Shown here: positions 42,701 to 57,700 of the stretch, one piece after another
Layout of the letters: each line of letters starts with the position of its first letter
Position numbering within the stretch: the stretch's first letter is position 1
NCBI GenBank assembly: GCA_012934845.2
Contig: WNNJ02003493.1
Location: forward strand, 124,001 to 188,000
Reading direction: 5' to 3'
Source of the DNA: Pomphorhynchus laevis
Taxonomy: Eukaryota > Acanthocephala > Palaeacanthocephala > Echinorhynchida > Pomphorhynchidae
Length of the DNA stretch: 64,000 nt
The notes under the pieces: generated by a model
What the model was told of the DNA's origin: nothing
Database searches by the model: none
What the model saw: only the letters and a program-made list of their open reading frames with translations
Position numbers and translations under genes: made by a program

Positions 42701-45700
42701 TATCATTAAAAATTGCAAACATTAGAAGGAAATATAATATATTTATAATAATTTATAAATATAAATTATTATAAATATATTATATTTAAATATTATATTA
42801 TATTGTATAATATTGTAATATTATATTACAATATTAACGGTTTTATATCACGTTCTGTCGCGATGCCGAACATGTATTACATCTTTGATTATTTATTTAA
42901 AAATTTGTTTTTTTGTAAATTTAAATATGTCATCTTTACGATATAAATTAATATTAGTTTTAGTTAATGTTAATTTAATTATTAGTTTTAGTTTTTAAAC
43001 AGTTATGAAGAATCTTATATAAGCATAGAAACAAGTCAGCTATAATTGGGCTACTATTACCACCCATCGAAACACCTTTTATTTGTCTAAATATAGATGT
43101 CCCTACCTTTAAGGATTAGAGGTCATCAGGAGGAAATGCTATGTTATCAGGTTGCGGAACCTATTACTCTGACCAACATATCAGCGGGGTCAAATACGTC
43201 TTAAGGATGTATTTCATCTGATGAAATTTGATTATATAGTATCTTATTCTAATACAAAGTATATTATTTATTATCCATCCATAAAAAATTTTTGCTAATG
43301 ATTTTAAATATATTTTTAATATTATTGTGTTGATTTATATATTTTACAATTTTCTGCCTGATTTTATTTTTATAGTAACTTAGTTTAAAATATGTATCTA
43401 TTAAATTATTTAAATGATTTTGAAGAAAGCCAATATCATTACATATTGTTGCAATTCTTAAAATTTCATTATTTAATGTATTATATTTTATATTATATGG
43501 TATGCATGAATGATCATGCAAAAATATGTTTCTTGTAAATTTAAATATGTCATCTTTACGATATAAATTAAAAGTAGTTTTAGTTAATGTTAATTTAATG
43601 TTCATTTTAATATATATACCTTCTTTATCATTAATATTGGTTTTATTAAGAATAAGGCTTTCTGGATAAATTTGTTCGCCTATTTAATAAACATTATTAG
43701 AATTAAATACACATATATCATCAATGTATCGAAACATATATTTCATATATTTATATTGTTTAGATTTAGTTTTTACACAGTAATGAACAAATTCATATTC
43801 TATAAAGCTTAAAAACAAGTCAGCTATAATTATGCTACTATTACTTAATATTAAAATAGAATTTGATTAATCATCATTGTATTATATAATTGAGAAGTTA
43901 TTCAGTTTCGTTATTTTAGTTATTGAATACTCCATAGTAAATTAAACGTTTATCTTATGTAACGCCAAATACATAAGGTAAATAAAATCCATTTCAGTAT
44001 ACCGTAGTATGCAAATGATTTGCACTAAAATAGACATCAAACCGAATATTGTCTGTGATATTTTAAATAGGAACGTTCTATTTAAAACGTTATATAGATT
44101 AATATAGAAATTATAAAATATCCGTGGTTCAATTCAACAAATAGATATGTTAATCAGCAAACATTTTCCAAGTAATTTGAATAGTTTCTAATCTAAATTT
44201 CTTCATTTCGAAATTTTCTTCATTTTATTCAAGTTAAATACAACTCTTTCATCAATATATCGAAGCATATATTTCATATCTTTATATAATTTAGATTTAT
44301 TTTTTAAACAGTTATGAACAAATTCATATTCTATAAAGCTTAGTCACCTGGTTTAAAATATGCATCTATTAAACTATTTAATTGATTTTGAATAGTTTAA
44401 TTAATTTAATTTGAATAGTTACTTGGTGCCGCAATTTTTAAAATTTCATTATTTAATGAATAGATAAAGCTTTAAAATAAGTCAGCTATAACTCGGCAAT
44501 AACTTGATAATAAGTTATAACATTTAAAAACAATAACTTGAAACATCTTATTATAATTTTAAACTTTACTAATTATAATATTATAATGATATTATATAAA
44601 TATTAAATTCACAACAGATTTTTTTCTCAGTTTATTGCTACTATATTCAATTCATTTCATGTTATTGTATCTTATAAACAAGCTTTCGTAATATCCTAAC
44701 TTTTACAAGAATTAAATTTACTAAGAATTTGCTTGACCAATTTCAAGTTTTTTCATCAAACGTTTGATGAATATTTATCAACACGAATTAGTAATCCAAT
44801 GTCATTTTAATCTGTACATTATATTTTCTTAGTTACTCATTCATAATTCATTCACATACAATGTAACTCTTTCTTGTTAGATATTAGGTAAACTAATTTC
44901 TCCTATAAGAAAGTTAACTTCAACCCTTTACAGCCTTCACAGAAATGCACACTTTTCACATGAAAGCTCATTGATTGTTATTGATCTGCTTACAGTATTA
45001 ATTAAGGTATGCAATTTTAGACGAACTTTTTATCCTCTGAAATAAACGTATATGATAAGTAAACTTATATGATATCAACAATATATCTTCTACAGTGAAA
45101 TATAGAAGAATATCTATATGCTTTTCTCAGCTGATTGCTGAGAAAAACTCTAGCAATTTAAAAAACTATCAATAATGCTAAGCACGGAAGAATTCAGTCA
45201 ATTTTTTAAAATATGTACTTTATTGTTTTTATGAGTCATTTGTTACGCGGATAAGGTTGCATTTAAATTAGACGATAGTTTTTAAATTTCAAAATGCTTT
45301 TAGTAATCTTATGATTAATTGTTAAACATGAACCGTGATATTAATGTCGATTTGGTAGTTTGACAATTTAAGATATGAAATCACACATATTGTGGTAAAC
45401 ATGATTTCATTTTTGTTTAATTTGCAGAATCTATAAAATTAGAAAATGTGAAAATTATTGATGATATTGATGTTATAATATTATATTAATAATATTGATG
45501 ATATTGTTATTGATTATAGAAGATATTCACCTTTTGTATTACCTAATCTGGTTGTTATTGTATTGTCATTCTGTGATATGTTTAGCTCAAATTTAATGAT
45601 ACTTCCACGTCTAAACTAATATTTCCGTTTAGGTATTCAGAACATCTACTACGAATGTAACTCAATCTTTATTACATGATATATTTCGTATAAATGCTAA

Positions 45701-48700
45701 ACTGCTATGCACTACTCAAAGCTCACATGTGTACTTGTCGGCCATGATGTTGCTGAAATCTATAAGTGGAGAGGCAAGTGTATTTTATCAATGATAGTTT
45801 CTCTAAATTTAAATATCAAAATATTATCAAGCACTTATTATGAAATAAGCAAGGTGTTTTTGGCCAAGAGATGCAATGCCTAGCTGTTTATTAATTTAAG
45901 TATCTTAAATAATATTATAATAAATAACTTTAACAATAAATTCTTCAATAAATACGGTAGCCAGTAAACATTAGTAAGCATGATCACTTGAAACAAGTGA
46001 TCATGCTTACTACAAGTCTTTTTATGTGATCATGTGATTTCTTTTGAGATTCGTTTTAGACTCTGTCTCATGTTTTCAATTGCTCGATTGGAATCTATAC
46101 TTATCGGTTTTTTTAAATACTATTTAATCAATACTTATCGTGTTGTGACTTCGTGTGATTCACAGCAGACACTTTATATTCAAACTAGTAATTTAGAATA
46201 TTTCCTGTCTTACTATGTCGAGTATATTTTTGTGATCCAGTCGTACCCGTACTTTGACGATTTGCAGTTTAATGTTTTTTAAATTGAATGATCATAATTG
46301 AATGGGACAATTGACTAAACACACAAATGCCAAATAAGAACCGTTCAAAATAAAAAAAAATATTAAATTATCTGTAGCCAGTTTATTCGATACTAAATTC
46401 TGTTAATTCTAATCGAAAAATACATCAACACATCATCGAATCACAAATTTAATTTTAAATTTGACAGATCAGTTTCTTGTGGACTAACTTTTGTGTTTAT
46501 GAATTTCATTAGATTGAGACTGATGACGATTCTGTTGTCCGATTGATGGGATCAATCGAACGTCAGATTTTAAAAATCTACATTAATGCCTCGCCTCCGA
46601 CAATCTGCAGGGTCAAATTCTTAGTTAATAATATAGAGCGGTGATCAAATGTGGTTATATTTGAATTGTGAAGATTTCTCAAGTGTTAAATAAGCTAATT
46701 GTGTGTACAATGTCTTCACAATGCTGAGCTCCCTAAAGTTTCAATCAATTTCTATCAAGTAGTCTTGATAAAATTGGCTATAAATTCTATTTTGTTGATA
46801 GACGATTCAAATTTTTTAGTGCCATAATTTCGATTGTCTCAATCGAAATTACACTTTCATCATTATCTCAAGCATCTAATTGTGCACCTAAAAATTGTAT
46901 TTCTTCTCCAGACGTTTATGAAGGTCAACATGAAGGTTTTTATTAATTAACGAACAAATAAACAAATAATTAAACTTAAAGGCAAATTATCAAAACAATC
47001 ATCTTTTAATAAAACCAATGAATGAATAAAATCAATGAATGGAGAACTTATATCCCCTTGTTAAATATATTTAATATATAGGCATTATAATGATAATGTA
47101 CGTGGGATTTTGAGATCGAACACATATGAACCTCACTAGAGAATTGAGTAAAATGCTAATATCTGCATTGAATGATTAATGTTAAACGATTCTGTTGTTC
47201 GATTGATGAGATCAATCGAACAACAGATCAATTAAATGATTAATCAAATTAATCTGCATTTATTGTGTAAATTCTAGAGAAAGCTTTGACCTGTATTTAA
47301 ATCCATTATAAGCAATCAATCAAGTTGATATTATTAATCTCTAATTATATGTTGTTCATAAAAATATAAATTCTTAGATAGGGAGATTGACTCTGAATTA
47401 ATTATGCCGAACAGTAAAATGAGTACGTATGAAGCAAAATTAGAATTATGTCAATTATTACACATAATGCAAAATGAAGGAGGTCATTTATCTTCTTTGG
47501 CCCTTATCTTGTGATTCACTAATGACGATTCCTCAGTTAATACGTTGATGATGTAGATGACGATGAATCTTAAGCGTTTTCCACTTTTATCTAGACTGAT
47601 GATACCATTGCATGAATTAATATTAATTTAATGAAAATTAGTGTTGATTAAGGAAGTAATTTTATAAAAATATGGTAATTTTTAAAAAATTTCAATATTT
47701 CGATAGCTCTTGTTATCATCAGTAAATGATGTTAAAATGAAGTAAAATGCTACTTGAAAAAAATGATTTATAAAAATAAATGTAAAATTTTTTACATAAA
47801 ATGTTATGTATTAATCTCTCAAGGGTCTCTTCAATTAAAAAAAAACAATATGAAAATCACTCACATACAAAACAAATTAAGCCATATTTTTAATATACAT
47901 ATTTTTAATACTGAGTTCGTCAACTACTAACTTTTACTTTGTAAATATTTATTTTAACATAAAATACCAAGAATTTAGGTTTTATATCTTCTTCTATTGA
48001 AGATATTTATAGATATCTTCTATAGAAAATTAAATATATTATTCAATAAAAGATATTTATAGAAGATATTTTTGCTACTTATAGAAGACACAAGTTGTCA
48101 TTCTGATTACATATTTTGTAAAGATAGATTCAACTTTTTATTTAAAGAATTAAAACTTTAACTTTACGGCAAGCAAAATAGGTAATTGTTGAAAAAATTG
48201 AGCTAATTCTGTCGTTGCTGGTATTTCTCTAGTTTTAGCATTCAAGGATTTAGTAGAATACTGAATCCGCCATTGTATCATCGACTTAATGTCGTTGGCT
48301 TTGATCTTATTTCTTTAAATTATATAAATTATAGTACAAAAATCGTCGAAAGAAAAAAGTGGCAATTTCTATTTTTGAGATATACTTTTTTCAAAAGCCA
48401 AGCTGTAGCCTAACTATTCTGAGGAACAGTTTGGCGTCTTAACTTGAAACAGTGTTTGACCGAAACGTTGTATAAAAATATACCAATATAAAATATTGTA
48501 TATACAAAAATAGTACCTCCACACGAGAGGTACTATTCGTACCTCTCGTGTGGATAATTAATTGTTTAATTAATTATAAAGTTCTTAATGATTCACTCCA
48601 AATATTGAAATTATAATTAGTTTGAAAATTGATTGATCAAATAATCTTTCAAATAAAAATAAAGTTGTGATGCCCGTTTTTTATTTAATTTTTATTTTGT

Positions 48701-51700
48701 TTTAGAATTTACTGTTTTGTTTAGTTTATCGATTTATATGCAAATGATGAAATACCTAACTTTGCTCATGAGCTATTTTATAATTTACTGTTTCTTTGTG
48801 CAAGAAGGAACAGCATTTTAAGAGAATGCGCTGTCTCATTAATCGTACAGATATTGTTACATAATTACAAGATTGATGATGTAAGTTGTTGGTTACATAT
48901 AATATTATGTTTGTCTATTTAATCTTATGGTTGCCTATAATTTAGATATTTTGTACATTCAGAAGTAATTAGATTTGTATTAGAAGTAATGAGATTAGAA
49001 GTAATCAGAAGGAATTGCTATGTTATCAGGCTTCAAATCCTATTCATCAACCCACCATAGCTGGGTTGATGAATAGGTTGTATTAAGTACAACCTATTAA
49101 ATACATTCTAATGATGTATTTCCTAATAAAAATTGTTTTTTAGTGTATCTTATGATTAAATTTATATTATTGTGTTGATTTATATATTTTACTATTTTTG
49201 GTTTGATGGTATTTTATAGTAGTAACCTAGTTTAAAATATGTATCTATTAAATTATTTAAATGATTTTGAAGAAAGCCAATATCATTACATATTGTTGCA
49301 ATTCTTAAAATTTCATTATTTAATGTATTATATTTTATATTATATGGTATGCATGAATGCTCATGCAAAAATATGTTTCTTGTAAATTTAAATATGTCAT
49401 CTTTACGATATAAATTAAAAGTAGTTTTAGTTAATGTTAATTTAATGTTCATATCTAGATATACACCTTCTTTATCATCAATATTGGTTTTAAGAATGAG
49501 GTTACCTGGATGAATTTGTTCTTCATCAGGAAGAACTGCTATGTTATCAGGTTTCGGCCCCTAAATATGTTTCTAGATGGAGCAAAGTGGTAATACTTAA
49601 AATCAGCATTAAAACTATCATCTAAAATTTTATCTACGCGAATTCGTTTGATAACTAAATAACAATATCATAAAGTTTAGTTTTAAAAAGGAATCTAAGT
49701 TTAACTACTTCATTAACATAACACATTCAAAATATGAAGAAAAATAAGACGAAGTTAGTACAGAATTCTGTAGCCAGCTATAATACAGACAAATTGGACG
49801 AAGCCAAATTATACCAAGAGAAGATTTATATTAAGGTTACCAATGCATGGCTACAAAACAGTACATTTATTTACATTTTTTCTTTTACATTTTTTTACGT
49901 TCTTTATTTTCGGATTAAAATTTGTTGTTGGGGACCGAATATTCATGAAATTCCAACTAATTGCATATGTAAATATTGCAAGTGTTTATGCAATAGCCTT
50001 ATGCATGCATTAAGTTGTTATTATTTGTCAGCAAAAGGATTGATGTTTTTAGATGCTTTACAATTTGAAAAGTTATGTATCTTTTTTTCTTTTGCTCGTT
50101 CTTTTTTACGTTTTTTATTTTCGGATTTGAGACTTATGGCTTAGATTTAAGAACTGTAAGTGCTAAACATGCTTTTATATCTGTTTTTATAGGATTTTCA
50201 ATGTTGAATGTATTTCTACCAACACCGCAAGGTGGCAATGCAGACTTTTTAATTGAAAAAATCTCTCAGAAAAAACATTTTATGAATTATAAAATGTAAT
50301 ATTTATTAAATATCCAATTTGCATCTCATTTGACGTATGCTCATGTACGAATAACAACTATTTTTTATTTCGTTATCATTGACGAATGAACGATATTTCC
50401 CTGACAATGGCGATATCTAATATAAGTTGTGCGTTATTTATATATCGCTGTAATTCATTAACAAATTAATAATTTATTTTCAATATTTTCTGTACTCTTA
50501 AAATCTATAAATTTTTATAAAAAATATCATTAATTTTAAACTTCATATAATTTATACAATGAAATTTCTACTCATTTCATTAAACGTTTTATTTTTAATA
50601 TTTCTGATTTGCTTAGAATTTAAATTATGATCGTGTTTTATAAAATTTGTGGCTTTTAGAAATTTGTCTTTACGAAATATCTATTATTGACGCCAATTAG
50701 CACACTTGACAAACAACTTAGCAGCATCAATCAGCGAAATTCGTTATGCTTTAGTTTAAATGAGATTATTTCACAATGCGAGCAACATAAAGATCTAAGA
50801 CGAAACTCGTTTTCGTTCCGTGTATGTAACAGAATTATAACAGAATTGTTATCTTTAAAGCATTTTATTAGTTAATATGAAATTATTTTACAATGCGAGC
50901 AGCATAGAGATCTAAGATGAAACCCGTTTTCGTCTTAAATTTTATGAAAAAAGAGCAAAGACGGGTTTGCAACTGCAAATATTCACCAATCAGCATTAAG
51001 CGCAGGAGAATCTAGCGCGTTGTGCTACAAAATACACACCGTTGGCTACTGGATAATATAACTCGATAGCTACTCGATAACTACTTGTTCTCTTTGCAAG
51101 AGAACAATGAGTTATCGTTGCCTCAAATCACCGTCTAGCTTTCCTCCCAACTTTAATCCAGTTGTGGGGATTACAAGCTACTGATAAGAGTCAATTAGCT
51201 TGAAAAGGTGACTTTGTCATTTGCGACAATCTCATTGTTGTATTTCTTTCGTTTTGCTGTCATCCTGGTATAAATGATTCCACGAATACAGTTTTTCCAT
51301 TTGAGGAAACTTACTGATATATTGATGCATAGCAGCAGTGAATCGTATATTAAATGATATTAATATCATTAATATCATTAAACTTACTGATATATTGATA
51401 GTATAAAATAATATTATAATAAAAAATTATTATTAAAAATATTATTTTTAATAATATTTTTAATATTATTAAAAATTATATTAAGAAATATAAGAAATTT
51501 TATTAAGAAAGACGTAGGGGCACACGATGATGAAGAGGACCACTCTTAATTATTAATATTATTATGAAAAATAATATTATTTCTGTAAAAATGTCGAATA
51601 AAATAAATTATTTCTTGAATCGTTATTACCTAAGGATCAGTTAAACTTTCTGATCATTTATTGAATTATTTCAGTTGCTTCTTTGTTACAGCCTATATTT

Positions 51701-54700
51701 TATAAAAAATTTTGAATCAATATTTATAAATGCTTTGATTTGAATAAGATCCTTTACAAATTCTCTAAAAAATTGAAAAAATAGCGAAACAATAGTTACA
51801 ATGTGTAACCACAATACCGAAAGTCGGCTCGTGGAAGCAGTTTGCAAATTGGGTTACACCATACGTATTTATCCTCAATCAGTGATCAAAGCTGACTTTC
51901 AAATATTCTGAAGGTTTCCGTGATAAGTTTTGTGCCTTGTTCTAACTAGCCACAAAACTACCGGGGGTCACTTTCCAGAAAGCTTAACTTGAAACACTCC
52001 ATCAAGACTTTTCCAAGACATATTTACAACTGGTCGTAGTCAATTCAATTGATTTTCATTGATTCACATGTCAATTATCAAGATTCACATTGATAATCGA
52101 GCTCTTAATCTGGTCTATGGACTAAACTGGCAAAACAACGAAGGATCCTAATTTCAACAGCCATTATCCGAAACATGACTAGAAGTCATATAATCTGTGG
52201 ATAATTATCCAAAGATTATATCATGGCAGGAGTTAATCAAGACGAAAATTAAGTGCTAAATCAAAAGCTTTGCCCTTAGGCTCTGCTCATTCTATACTTA
52301 TTCAAATTTGTACAAACAACCCATTATTGCGTTTTAGGGACATATTTTGAGTTCATATTGTCACTCAAGAAAAACATACCCTTTTACAACTGAACACTTT
52401 CACATGAGCTAACACCTTGTCTATTGTATCGGCTAACACCTATGTTATTATTTTATCTACTATTTTATCACATTAAACTTTGTCGAATGCTTTTGCGAGA
52501 TCGAAAATGGTCTAAAAATGATATACATATGTAGACCATTTGTGCAAATTCCCAAAGCTGTTTGATTGAGTTAAAACAGTTTTGAACCAAAAACGTTTTT
52601 AGTTCTTTAAACTACTTGAAAATACAAAGAAAAAGTTATTTAATCAAGTTTTTACATCAAATTTTATAAATAAATAAAGATTTTCTTAAACAAAATGAGT
52701 ACATGAGGATATAAATAAAAGAAGAAAAATTTCATTATCTTTAGTCCTCAAATTTATGGCCTCAGGTCCAGTGGGATCTGAGCCATCTAGTTAATCCAAT
52801 ACACCGCCCTTCGACTAAACAACCCGGGATCTTTTAAACATTCGCCTCTGAAGAGTCCAATCGAGGCGGACTATATTTGGTAAACGAGAGATGAGCTTGA
52901 GAAACCTTAGCTTTTGCTCTGAGGGACGTCCTCTAGAAAAGAAGACTAATCCCGAGATAGCAAAAGTGTCATAGAGGCGCACTGAGTTTTCTCTTTCAAT
53001 GACATATGCTGGGCCCGTTTCAGAGCCCACCTAGCTCTCTTCAGGATACGTTTGAGTCTATCCAGGTCAGCTTTCGCCGACCAGTTCACCGTAACGGTGA
53101 ACCCCAGGTATTTTACTCGACTCGTGAAGGTAGGATTGGTTAATTAATCAAAATGGATGAGAGTGCTAATATCTTGAGCTTTTGCTTTGTGGCAGTAGTG
53201 CCATGAAATACAACCACCTGCGATTTAGCAGAGTTTAAAATAAGATTGGCCTTTGTAACTGGTCTTTTAATCTTAAAAATAAATGACTGATGTCCGAAAC
53301 TACGTCTTTGCACCTGCGTGTAGAGAACATGGCTCTGGTATCACCAGCATATACCACTAGACCTTGTTTGCGTTTAAATATTTTAAAGAGTTCCACAGAG
53401 GCAGCAAGAAACAAGATAGGAGAAAGAGGAGATCCTAGGGATACGCCTGTAATATGATAGAACTGAAGCGCAACAGGGTCGTTGCAGGCAACCCTAGGAA
53501 CCTTAGAGAAGAGATAACAAAAGGAATGGAAATGCGGTCGAGTGCAGCAGAAAAATGAAGGAAAACAGCCACATTTTTCTTTGTTCGACTGTCAAAAGCT
53601 GGCAGACACGAGAAGAGAGTGGAGCGACGAATTTGAAGGTGCCCGGAAGAGGCTTTCAGGAGTTAAGAATATCTGTGACAGATAGATCTCTACTCCTAAA
53701 GTCTCCCCATGGCGAGATTGATTGAGATGATTGAGTGGCTCCATAATTATGTAAGGATAGTGAGTCCTTCAATACTTTATCAAGACCTATTTTCCAATCC
53801 AGCCCAATGCTCTATCCTTCCAACAGACAAACTTCTCCTTCTTGAATATCTTCCAGAAGGAAGACTGGGCTGGATTAAGACAATCAATTCTTGCCCTATC
53901 CTTACCCAGTTAGAACTGGGTAATAGTGCTTTAATATTCTTTCGAGAGAACTTGTCTGGCAGAAGCAGAGAGGTTGCGAAGACGGAGCATATACGCTAAG
54001 GTCTTGAGTTTTGTCGGAGTGGGACTGTAAATACGACCTTTATAGGTAGTCGAAAGTATCGCGGAAGCTTGCCACGAGAGGTAGGAATTAAATTCGGTTA
54101 GACTCACATTACCAATTCGGGGGAAGCGTTGGATAGCTGCCTGAAAGAAAGCCACTTTGATAGGATCAAAGTGGAATCTCCTTCGAAGCAGCGTATCCTC
54201 TTCTATCCGCCAACGAATCAAGTCATGCAAAGTGGACAGATGTTGTCGCGACTGCTCCGTACAGTGGGGGGAACGGCGTAGGCCGAGGCCCCCTCTTTTT
54301 TGATTCTGGAACTGCAAGTCTTTTCGGTATTTCAAGACGAGTATAAAAGACCGCAGCCAGGGCGGCTACCATATCCTCAACCCTCTTGATGGCGGATTGT
54401 ATCTTGAGATTGATGATACGAAGGATGTCACTGTCGGAAATTCTAGAAGTAGTGTCGGAATATGATTCCACTTTCTTTGCAAGCACCTGTCTGGCGAACG
54501 TGTTTCTATATTCTTTGAACCGCGTGCATTTACGCGACCATGCCGGATAGCTGCCACCACAATTAGAACATAAGGGCGGAGCCATGCATTTATCTTTAGA
54601 TACCAGGCTATGCCAAGAAGCAAGACCACAGACGCCACAAGTTTTTGTGAGAGAACAGTTAGATGCCCAGTGCCCCCATCCATGATACTGGTTGCAATGC

Positions 54701-57700
54701 GGGTATGTAAGGTCTTCCGAATTCAGAATAGAAAAGCGCAAGTTATACCCCAGAAAGGGGTTGAAATTCGATTTAGTTAAATTTCTGCTTGCTCCATCGG
54801 GGCAGAACAAAATCCGATTTGAAGGGGAAATTCACTTTTCCCTGTGACTGATCTAAAATTGGTAACTTTAAATACTGACTTTAAAGCATCTATATTTTTC
54901 TCTTCTAACTGTGATGGAAGGTTAGTAATTTTAATTGAAGCAATAATGGGTTTGGAATAAATGTCACCCATTTGTTTTAGTTTTGAATTAAAGAATGTCA
55001 TGTATTCCGTTAAGATATCGGCAGTGGAGAAAGAGATCTTAATCTCTGACTCATATAACTTAACATAATTAAACAGTATTCTATTAGTGTACTTGTCAGC
55101 AAACGGTCTGAGAAAAGCTTTGAATAGAATATGCCTTTCCAGAGGCTGTGTCAGTGTTATAACAATCAAATTTTTGAGTTTAGGAATTGGGGGAGTACCC
55201 TCGCACCCTGCAAATTATCAAAAGCAACAACACTTACCTGATTATCGGGATTGTCAGAATAAATAATCTTTTTACCTGCTAGTTTGTCGATTTTGTTTAA
55301 ATTTTTGCTTGAAAAATTGATATCGTTCGATCCTCCGAAACTAACTTTACTACACATGAAATTTTCGTTAACTAGCTCTTACCATCTTCAAACTAAACAC
55401 AAAATTTGTGATAGCAGCTTTAAATACTGACGTTCCCCAGCTTCTGTTGTAGTTTTATTATGAGGCGCCGCAATTACCCGTGTCCAATGTACCAAGAGAG
55501 AACTGTATATTAACGTACACCCTGTCAATTAAGTAAAAGTAACAAACGAAATATATACACAATATACCACAAAAGAAAAAAGTATTATGTTCGGTAATCT
55601 CGAGATGAGGAGCTGGGGGACGTCCTGCTCCTCATCTGTAATCTCGAGCAGGATACGTTTAAGTCTATCCAGGTCAGCTTTCGCTGAACAATTCACCGTA
55701 AGGGTGAACCCCAGATATTTTACTCGACTAGTGAAGATGGGGAGTGGTTTAATGCAGCAAAATAGAGGAGAGTGAGGAGAGTGCTAGTCTCTTAAGTTTT
55801 TTTTGGACACAGGAACGCCATTAAAGACTACCACCTGCGATTTAGAGGAGTTTAAAATAAGATTGGATGGAGGAGCTTAAGAAACCTTAGTCTTTGTTCT
55901 GGGATACGTTCTTTAGAGAAGACTAATCCCGAGATAGCCCAAGTACCCCAAATGCGTACTTAAGATTTCCCATTCAATGGCGGATGCTAAGCCCGTTTCA
56001 TAGCCCACCTAGCTTTCTTCAGGATTCGTTTGAGTATATCCAGGTCAGCTTTCGCTGACCAGTTCACTGTGACGGTGAATTCCAGATATTTTACTCGACT
56101 CGTGAAGATGAAGAGTGATTGAGACTGCAAAATGGAGGAGAGTGCAGAGAGTGCTAGTCTCTTAAGTTTTCTTTTTTGTTGCAGCGGCGCCATGAACAGC
56201 TTATAAATGGTACCGTTTATTTTTGTGATATCGTTAGTTGTAAAAAATCTTTTTATTAATATTTTCATGTGAAAAATACAATAATCGGAATTGCGGCATT
56301 CAAACCGACAAACGTGAAACTTAATTAGTCATAACGGCGATCTCGTTTAAAAAAGATTTATTTTTACGTGACAAATGCTTGCCGGTGCACGCTTACATGA
56401 CCACAACAACAAAACCTAATTGAAAAAGAAAAAACAGCAAAAATGTGTAGTAGCGAAAACTTGTCGGAGCTTTCAAAGGCTTCTAATTTCAATGATGCTA
56501 ATTTTCACAATTTACAAGGGAAAATTGCTGCAAAAGGTATAGATTTGTGCTCTTACAATCGAAATAAAGACCATAAGGTAAGTGCTTTGTTGCCAAACTT
56601 TGCTAATGACTCGGAGATACTTCCCCCTATACCTAAACTACACAATTTGGCCCTAATAACATTCTCTAAGCCTCTGGAGAGGCATAAATTATTTAACTAC
56701 TTTTTAAGAGACTTCGTTAAATTGTACTATAACAGAGTGGTCTTCAACTCCGTACGAATGTACGAGGCTAATATAAAAATATAGTTTATTAACGCGTTTA
56801 TTATGAGTGAATACGAGTCATACTTTGCAAAGAACCTAACCCATTTGGGTTCATTATACACAATATACAACAAAAGAAAAAAGGATTATGTTCGGTAATC
56901 TCGAGATGAGGAGCTTGATAAACCTTAGTATTTGCTCTGGGGGACGCTATCTAGAGAAGAAGACTAATCCTGAGATAGCCCAAGTACCCCAAATGCGTAC
57001 TTGGGATTTCCCATTCAATGGCAGATGCTGAGCCCGTTTTATAGCCCACCTAGCTTTCTTCAGGATTCGTTTATGTCTATCTATGTCAACGGAAGATTGA
57101 AGCTTCCAATCTTCCGCTGTAGTTTTATTATGCGGCAACGCAATTCCTCATGTCGTATGCACCTAACGATAATTGCACATTAGTGTACACCACGTCAGTT
57201 TAGTAAAAGTAACAAACGAAATATATACACAATATACCACAAAATAAAAGAAACGTCTGCTTACAGATATGTCAATATAGAGTGCATGCTCGAGGTTTGA
57301 ACCCCGTACAAATAAAGGTCATCGCTAATAAAGGTTATCGCTAATAATACGAGCTAATAAAAAAGTTTATAATAAAACTTAAAATAATTTTCCTTTCAAA
57401 ATTTTCTTTTTATTATCAATCACATAAAGTCACAAGCCACGAATCAAAAGAAAAATTAAAAATAGAAAAAAGCATTAAAATTAAAATATCAATTAATGAG
57501 TAAAATGAACATAGCAGATGAAGTACTTCAATTTTAAATCAAACAAATTTAAATTGCAATAGCAATTGATAAGCAAAAAATAATAAATTTCATTTAAAAT
57601 AAAAGAAATATTTTCACAAATAAAGAGAAAATAGAAATAAAAGTAAAATTAGATTGAAATAAAATTGTGATTTAACTCAATTAATATTTGGTGTTTACAA

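Noticed and set aside
49734-50144. 136-codon Cys-rich open frame
   Set aside because: No recognisable domain, no splice support, overlaps the intron end in another frame. Possible retroelement scrap.
50210-50298. Extension of exon 28 through [14 protein letters not shown]
   Set aside because: The frame is open and splice use cannot be excluded, but the donor at 50210 gives the right phase and DOCK alignment. Kept as an uncertainty.
53709-53999. 96-codon + strand open frame
   Set aside because: Antisense to the LINE RT region; no domain.
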